From Pseudomonadota bacterium (lineage in GTDB: Bacteria; Pseudomonadota; Alphaproteobacteria; Rhodobacterales; Rhodobacteraceae): a stretch of DNA of 16,212 nt. A program made the translations under genes and the position numbers. The notes under the pieces were generated by a model. The model had not been told where the DNA came from. It was given only the letters and a program-made list of their open reading frames with translations, and did no database searches. Location: assembly GCA_021813645.1 (NCBI GenBank), contig JAKAJW010000354.1:1-16212 (forward strand), in the 5' to 3' direction. This document shows, in pieces, positions 12,886 to 16,212 of this stretch (the first letter of the stretch is position 1; every line of letters starts with the position of its first letter).

Positions 12886-13485
12886 ATGGCACCCGAGAGC
12901 GCGCCCCTTTCCGTCACCCTCCGCCGCGTGATCCTCGCAGTCGCGCTCGCCAACCTCGGCTTCTTCGGGATTGAGGTATCTGTCGCCCTTGCGATCCGCT
13001 CCGTCTCCCTCTTCGCCGACAGCGTCGACTTCCTGGAGGACACGTCGGTCAACCTTCTCATCCTCTTCGCGCTCGGCTGGTCCCTTCGGGCCCGCGCGCG
13101 GCTCGGCTTTGCTCTGTCGCTGATCCTGCTCGCCCCGGCTCTCGGCATGCTCTGGGCGCTCTGGGGCAAGTTCGCCGCGCCATCCGTGCCGGCGGCCGCT
13201 CCCCTGACGCTCACCGGGCTCGGAGCGCTCGCGGTCAACTTCGGCTGCGCCGTCGCGCTCGCCCGAGTCCGCGATCACGCAGGCAGCATCTCCCGCGCGG
13301 CCTTCCTTTCGGCCCGCAACGACGTCTTCGCGAACCTCGGCATCATCGCCGCGGGCTTCGTGACCGCCTGGACCGCCTCGCTCTGGCCCGACGTGCTCGT
13401 GGGGCTCGCGATCGCCGCGATGAACCTCGATGCGGCTCGAGAGGTCTGGGAAGCGGCCCGCGAGGAGCACGCAGCGGCCCCATAG
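12886..13485 (+). CDS. Short cation-efflux (CDF-like) transporter
   Basis: A 199-residue membrane protein of the short cation-diffusion-facilitator type, with about six spans and no cytoplasmic C-terminal domain. Metal-site-like residues are D45, D48, E51 and D52 in FADSVDFLEDTSVN (span 2) and N145, D146 and N150 in SARNDVFANLG (span 5); classic CDF proteins have D/H-x3-D in both spans, and the NDVxAN form occurs in the short cation-transporter subfamily. It probably exports a divalent cation. The ATG at 12886 has only a weak ribosome-binding site, and longer forms reading from further upstream are possible but not family-like. It follows merR by 267 nt in the same direction and may belong to the same resistance cluster. 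Confidence 0.75.
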   Translation: MAPESAPLSVTLRRVILAVALANLGFFGIEVSVALAIRSVSLFADSVDFLEDTSVNLLILFALGWSLRARARLGFALSLILLAPALGMLWALWGKFAAPSVPAAAPLTLTGLGALAVNFGCAVALARVRDHAGSISRAAFLSARNDVFANLGIIAAGFVTAWTASLWPDVLVGLAIAAMNLDAAREVWEAAREEHAAAP

Positions 13486-13532
13486 TCCCTGCAGGGCCGC
13501 ATCTGTCAGTGCCTTGGGGCGTGCGTCTCGGG

Positions 13533-13554
13533 CTGCGGACTATCCGCTCCGCAG
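13533..13554. other. 7-bp inverted repeat between convergent genes
   Basis: CTGCGGA (13533-13539), 8-nt loop, TCCGCAG (13548-13554). It lies in the 184-nt gap between the convergent cation-efflux and SHOCT genes. It could act as a transcript end, though no T-run is present. Confidence 0.3.
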
Positions 13555-13669
13555 GAAGGGCAACGGAGCGGTGCCGCCGGTCGTGCCTGGATTCGTTTCG
13601 CGGGCAGGAATACGGCCCGTCGTACCATCGACCCGCGGCCGAACAACGCCTGTTGAGAGAGGCCGCGCG

Positions 13670-13996
13670 TCAGGACTCCAGCGCCTTCTTCCTGGTTTCG
13701 TACTCGGCCGGATCGATCTCGCCGCGGGCGAGCCGTTCCTTGAGGATATCGAGCGCGTTGTTGCTTGGCTTCCTGTCTCGCCCCATCAGCCAGCGGGCGA
13801 CCAGAACGGCGGCGCCGATCAGGATCGCCCAGAACAGAATCATCATGCCGACTCCGAAGAAGCCGGGGCCGTATCCGAACCCATAGCCGCCCATCATATG
13901 GCCATAATAGTCGCCCGGCCCGGGCGTATCGGCCCAAGCCGCGCCTGCCACGGTGATCAGGCCGCCTGCGAGGGCCGGAATGGTCCAATGTCTCAT
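13670..13996 (-). CDS. SHOCT-domain small membrane protein
   Basis: A 108-residue protein. It has an N-terminal signal-like segment (about 1-22, ending AWA), a glycine/tyrosine/methionine-rich stretch (YYGHMMGGYGFGYGPGFFG, 30-48), one membrane span (about 50-69) and a C-terminal SHOCT domain (ALDILKERLARGEIDPAEYETRKKAL, 81-106). SHOCT is a short helical oligomerisation/regulatory module found at the ends of many unrelated proteins. GGGGGAGAG precedes the ATG. Genes of this type are often next to copper and other metal-resistance genes; the His/Met-rich patch could bind metal outside the membrane, but that is speculation. It lies 95 nt downstream of the ArsR-rhodanese gene on the same strand and could be co-transcribed. 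Confidence 0.75.
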   Translation of the reverse strand: MRHWTIPALAGGLITVAGAAWADTPGPGDYYGHMMGGYGFGYGPGFFGVGMMILFWAILIGAAVLVARWLMGRDRKPSNNALDILKERLARGEIDPAEYETRKKALES

Positions 13997-14091
13997 GGTT
14001 CTCTCCCCCGCGTCTCTGGCAATGATTTCGCCTGACCGGGCGCCCGACCGCCATGATCCGCATCAATTTTCTTCATGGCATTCGCCGATTG

Positions 14092-14769
14092 TCAGATGTT
14101 GCCGGGAGCCATCTCGACAGGCAGGCCGGCGGCCTTCCATTCCGGATAGCCATCCTCGAGCCGCCTGGCCGTAACGCCCTTTGTCCGAAGCGCTGCGACC
14201 GCATCGAAGGACAGGACGCAATAGGGCCCGCGGCAATAAGCGATGACCTCCCGGCCTGCTGGAAGTTCGCTCAGCCGCCGGTCGAGATCTCTGATCGGGA
14301 TGTTCACGGCCCGCGGCAGGTGACCGGCCGCGAATTCGTCCTCGGGACGGACGTCGAGCACCGTCACCATTCCGCTTTCGATGCGGTCGAGGAGCTCGTC
14401 GCGCGAGATCGGCTCTAGGGAGTCGCGCGCAAGAAAGTAATCCGCCTGCACCCGCTCGATCTCGGCGATGTTGCGCTCGCCGAGCGCGCCGAGCGCCTTC
14501 ATCAGCGCCACCACCTCGGCCTCGCCGGACAGACGATAGAAGACCTGCTTGCCGACCCGTTCGCCTTCGACGAGCCGCGCGCGGCGCAGGATCTGCAGAT
14601 GCCGCGAAGCATTGGCGAAGGTTAGGCCGGCCCGCGCCGCCAGCGTTTCGACGCTCCGCGGCCCCTGCGCAATGTGCTCCAGCAGCTCCAGCCGGTGCGC
14701 GTGGCCGAGCGCCTGCGCGACTTCGGCGAGGTTCTCGTAGATCACCGCCTTTGGTTTCGTGCTTGACAT
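14092..14769 (-). CDS. ArsR-family regulator fused to a rhodanese domain
   Basis: A 225-residue two-domain regulator. Residues about 10-95 form an ArsR/SmtB winged HTH (LGHAHRLELLEHIAQGPRSV, TFANASRHLQILRRARLVEG, KQVFYRL). Residues about 120-220 form a rhodanese domain (VLDVRPEDEFAAGHLPRAVNIPI) with the active loop C179-R-G-P-Y-C183 and the closing GYPEWKAAGLPV. The ArsR part has no cysteine, so sensing probably uses the rhodanese cysteines, for a persulfide or other reactive sulfur species. The frame is open to 14826; ATG 14769 is chosen for family fit, although ATG 14790 is possible and neither has a strong ribosome-binding site. It is divergent from the MBL/MFS operon, with paired operator-like dyads between. 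Confidence 0.85.
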   Translation of the reverse strand: MSSTKPKAVIYENLAEVAQALGHAHRLELLEHIAQGPRSVETLAARAGLTFANASRHLQILRRARLVEGERVGKQVFYRLSGEAEVVALMKALGALGERNIAEIERVQADYFLARDSLEPISRDELLDRIESGMVTVLDVRPEDEFAAGHLPRAVNIPIRDLDRRLSELPAGREVIAYCRGPYCVLSFDAVAALRTKGVTARRLEDGYPEWKAAGLPVEMAPGNI

Positions 14770-14778
14770 GGCATTCCA

Positions 14779-14810
14779 TGAGTCAATCATTCTGGCGTTT
14801 GATTGAATCA
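14779..14810. promoter_or_regulatory. Paired dyads, likely operator of the ArsR-rhodanese regulator
   Basis: Two 11-bp half-symmetric sites, TGAGTCAATCA (14779-14789) and TGATTGAATCA (14800-14810), have centres 21 bp apart, two helical turns. The second is a perfect 5+1+5 dyad and the first has 4 of 5 matching pairs. Together they also form a long inverted repeat, TCAATCA...TGATTGA with a 10-nt gap. They occupy the short space between the divergent regulator and MBL genes. Confidence 0.6.
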
Positions 14811-14840
14811 CTACATCACCTGCCAAGGGAGGGCAACCTG

Positions 14841-15587
14841 ATGATCCTGCGCCAATTCCTGCATGCCAACCCGATCGGCATCTCCTATCTCTTCGGCTGC
14901 GGCGGCAAGGCCACGGCGGCCGTGGTCGATCCGGTGGGTGCCGTCGAGCCCTACCTGCGGGCGGCGGGCGAGGCCGGCATGCGGATCACCTACGTGATCG
15001 ACACCCATCTGCACGCCGATCACCTGTCCTCCGGGCGAGCCTTGGCGGAAGTCGCGAGGGCGGAATACGTCCTCTCCGACAAGGCGGAGGTCGGCTATCC
15101 CTGCCGCGCCGTCAGCGATGGCGACGTGCTCCCACTCGGCAATGTCGCGGCAACCATCTGGCACACGCCGGGACACACGCCCGAGCATATCTCTTTGCTG
15201 GTCGCGGACCGGACGCGGGCCGACGGGCCCTGGTTCGTGCTGACCGGGCATACGCTCATGGTCGGCGATCTAGGCCGGACCGAGCTGGCGGTCAGCGCCG
15301 AGGAGGGCGCGCGGGCGCTCTTCCAGAGCACGCGCCGGCTTCTCACCTTGCCGGACCACGTCGAGGTGCTGCCGGGCGCCTTCGCCGGCTCGGTCTGCGG
15401 GCGCAGGCTGAGCGGAAAGCCCTGGTCGACCATCGGCTTCGAGCGGCGCCACAACGCCGCGCTGCAGATCGACGACGAGGAGGCCTTCGTCGCCTACATG
15501 CTGGCCGAGACCCCGCCGCCGCCGCCGGAGGCCGCGAGGATCCGGGCAGCAAACGCCGCATTCGCCGATGTGATGGCCGGGGGCTGA
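14841..15587 (+). CDS. MBL-fold metallo-hydrolase, persulfide-dioxygenase-like variant
   Basis: A 248-residue metallo-beta-lactamase-fold protein of the glyoxalase II/ETHE1-like group. The first metal motif is intact (THLHADH: H56, H58, D60, H61), as is the GH of HTPGHTPEH (H112). The usual TGD that carries the bridging aspartate reads TGH (H137), although D143 follows in VGDLGRTEL. The usual PGH/PAH near the end reads LPGAFAGSVCG, without histidine. The tail STIGFERRHN is typical of the sulfur-linked MBL subfamily. ATG 14841 follows AAGGGAGGG. It is divergent from an ArsR-rhodanese regulator and 1 nt before an MFS gene, so a role in oxidising or disposing of reactive sulfur is likely; exact chemistry is uncertain. 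Confidence 0.8.
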   Translation: MILRQFLHANPIGISYLFGCGGKATAAVVDPVGAVEPYLRAAGEAGMRITYVIDTHLHADHLSSGRALAEVARAEYVLSDKAEVGYPCRAVSDGDVLPLGNVAATIWHTPGHTPEHISLLVADRTRADGPWFVLTGHTLMVGDLGRTELAVSAEEGARALFQSTRRLLTLPDHVEVLPGAFAGSVCGRRLSGKPWSTIGFERRHNAALQIDDEEAFVAYMLAETPPPPPEAARIRAANAAFADVMAGG

Positions 15588-15588
15588 G

Positions 15589-16212
15589 ATGCCGGCGGCG
15601 CATCGATCGCCAGCAGATGACGTCCGGTTGGGGCTGCGAGAGAACTGGCCGCAGTTCGTGCTTCTTGTCGTCATCAACGCCTTCGTTGGCGGCATGGTGG
15701 GCCTCGAGCGGACCGTGGTGCCGCTGATCGGCGCCGAGCAGTTCCAGCTCGCCTCGACGGCGCTGATCACCTCCTTCATCGTCAGCTTCGGCGTCGTGAA
15801 GGCGCTTGCCAACCTCGTCTCCGGCCAGCTGGCCGACCGTTGGGGTCGCAAGCACATCCTGGTGCTTGGCTGGACCTTCGGGCTGCCGGTGCCCTTCCTG
15901 ATCATCTGGGCGCCGAACTGGGGCTGGATCGTCGCCGCGAATGCGCTCCTCGGCATCAACCAGGGCCTCGCCTGGTCGATGACGGTGGTCATGAAGATCG
16001 ACCTCGTCGGGCCGAAGTCGCGCGGGCTCGCCGTCGGCCTGAACGAGTTCGCGGGCTATCTCGCCGTTGGGGTCACCGCCTTCCTGACCGGCTGGATCGC
16101 CTCGGCTCATGGATTGCGACCGGCGCCGATCTACCTCGGCATCGGCTACGCGGCCTTCGGCCTTTCGCTGTCATTCCTGCTTGTGCGCGACACCCGGCAT
16201 CATGTCCGCCTC
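15589..16212 (+). CDS. MFS transporter, 3' partial
   Basis: The first 208 residues of a major-facilitator-superfamily transporter, open at the right edge. Six spans are visible in the fragment, and the loop between spans 2 and 3 has the MFS signature (SGQLADRWGRKHILVLGW). The glycine-rich NEFAGYLAVGVTAFLTGWIA segment follows. The ATG is 1 nt after the MBL stop with GGGGGCTGAG upstream, so it is in the same operon. From context it may export or import a sulfur compound or anion connected to the MBL enzyme, under the ArsR-rhodanese regulator. Family certain; substrate unknown; the C-terminal half is outside the window. Confidence 0.88.
   Translation, partial: MPAAHRSPADDVRLGLRENWPQFVLLVVINAFVGGMVGLERTVVPLIGAEQFQLASTALITSFIVSFGVVKALANLVSGQLADRWGRKHILVLGWTFGLPVPFLIIWAPNWGWIVAANALLGINQGLAWSMTVVMKIDLVGPKSRGLAVGLNEFAGYLAVGVTAFLTGWIASAHGLRPAPIYLGIGYAAFGLSLSFLLVRDTRHHVRL

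Noticed and set aside
12886..13485. Unusual metal-site residues in the CDF-like protein as a novelty
   Set aside because: The NDVxAN form in span 5 matches a known short cation-transporter subfamily as I recall it, so it is not counted as new.
15270..16110. Long minus-strand frames at the right edge
   Set aside because: They are shadows of the MBL and MFS genes, whose plus-strand motifs and start signals are clear.
1..16212. CRISPR arrays, tRNA or rRNA genes, complete insertion sequences
   Set aside because: I saw no regular short direct repeats with spacers, no cloverleaf candidates, and no transposase or integrase frame.
1..16212. Intrinsic terminators with a T-run
   Set aside because: Several GC hairpins lie between genes, but none is followed by a clear T-tract on the right strand, so only one low-confidence candidate is listed.

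Overview
The window is GC-rich, with very high G/C at third codon positions, short Shine-Dalgarno-led operons and several gene families typical of Alphaproteobacteria (an ArdC-type antirestriction gene in a plasmid-like setting, a merR-merTPA locus, an ArsR-rhodanese regulator beside a metallo-beta-lactamase-fold gene). It most resembles an accessory region of a Rhodobacterales- or Rhizobiales-type bacterium. The genus is inferred from style, not from a marker gene.

Layout. (1) 1-2274: end of a thiamine-precursor ABC transporter operon, thiY (5' end cut off), thiZ and thiX, translationally coupled. (2) 2275-5434: a mobile-element-like stretch with a 39-residue membrane peptide, a headless helix-turn-helix gene remnant, a structured repeat, two small overlapping genes behind a perfect 10-bp hairpin, a convergent ardC gene and about 730 bp of hairpin-rich DNA without a convincing gene. 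(3) 5381-6111: a VapBC/FitAB-type toxin-antitoxin pair with its own promoter. (4) 6235-7119: three small genes of unknown function. (5) 7293-7442: a second, diverged copy of the structured repeat of region 2. (6) 7463-9163: a divergent module run by a MerR-family regulator, with ynfA behind merR on the minus strand and, on the plus strand, a seven-cysteine protein coupled to a four-helix membrane protein. A MerR-type promoter (19-bp spacer filled by a dyad) lies between them. (7) 9361-9786: a hotdog-fold thioesterase. (8) 9961-12618: a mercury-resistance locus, merTPA on the minus strand and merR divergent, again with a 19-bp-spacer promoter. (9) 12886-13485: a short cation-efflux protein; 13670-13996: a SHOCT-domain membrane protein. 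(10) 14092-16212: an ArsR-rhodanese fusion regulator divergent from a variant MBL-fold enzyme and an MFS transporter that runs off the window.

How it fits together. The mer genes bind Hg(II) in the periplasm (MerP), import it (MerT) and reduce it to Hg(0) (MerA), under MerR. The second MerR module and the CDF-like protein suggest further handling of thiophilic metals. The ArsR-rhodanese/MBL/MFS set looks like sulfur (persulfide, sulfite or related) sensing and disposal. With ardC, the toxin-antitoxin pair, the broken gene and the duplicated structured repeat, the middle of the window reads as a mosaic of plasmid or integrative-element material. The least explained parts are the paired structured repeat, the hairpin field upstream of ardC, the Cys-rich/4-TM pair at 8323-9163, and the MBL protein whose usual metal ligands are changed.
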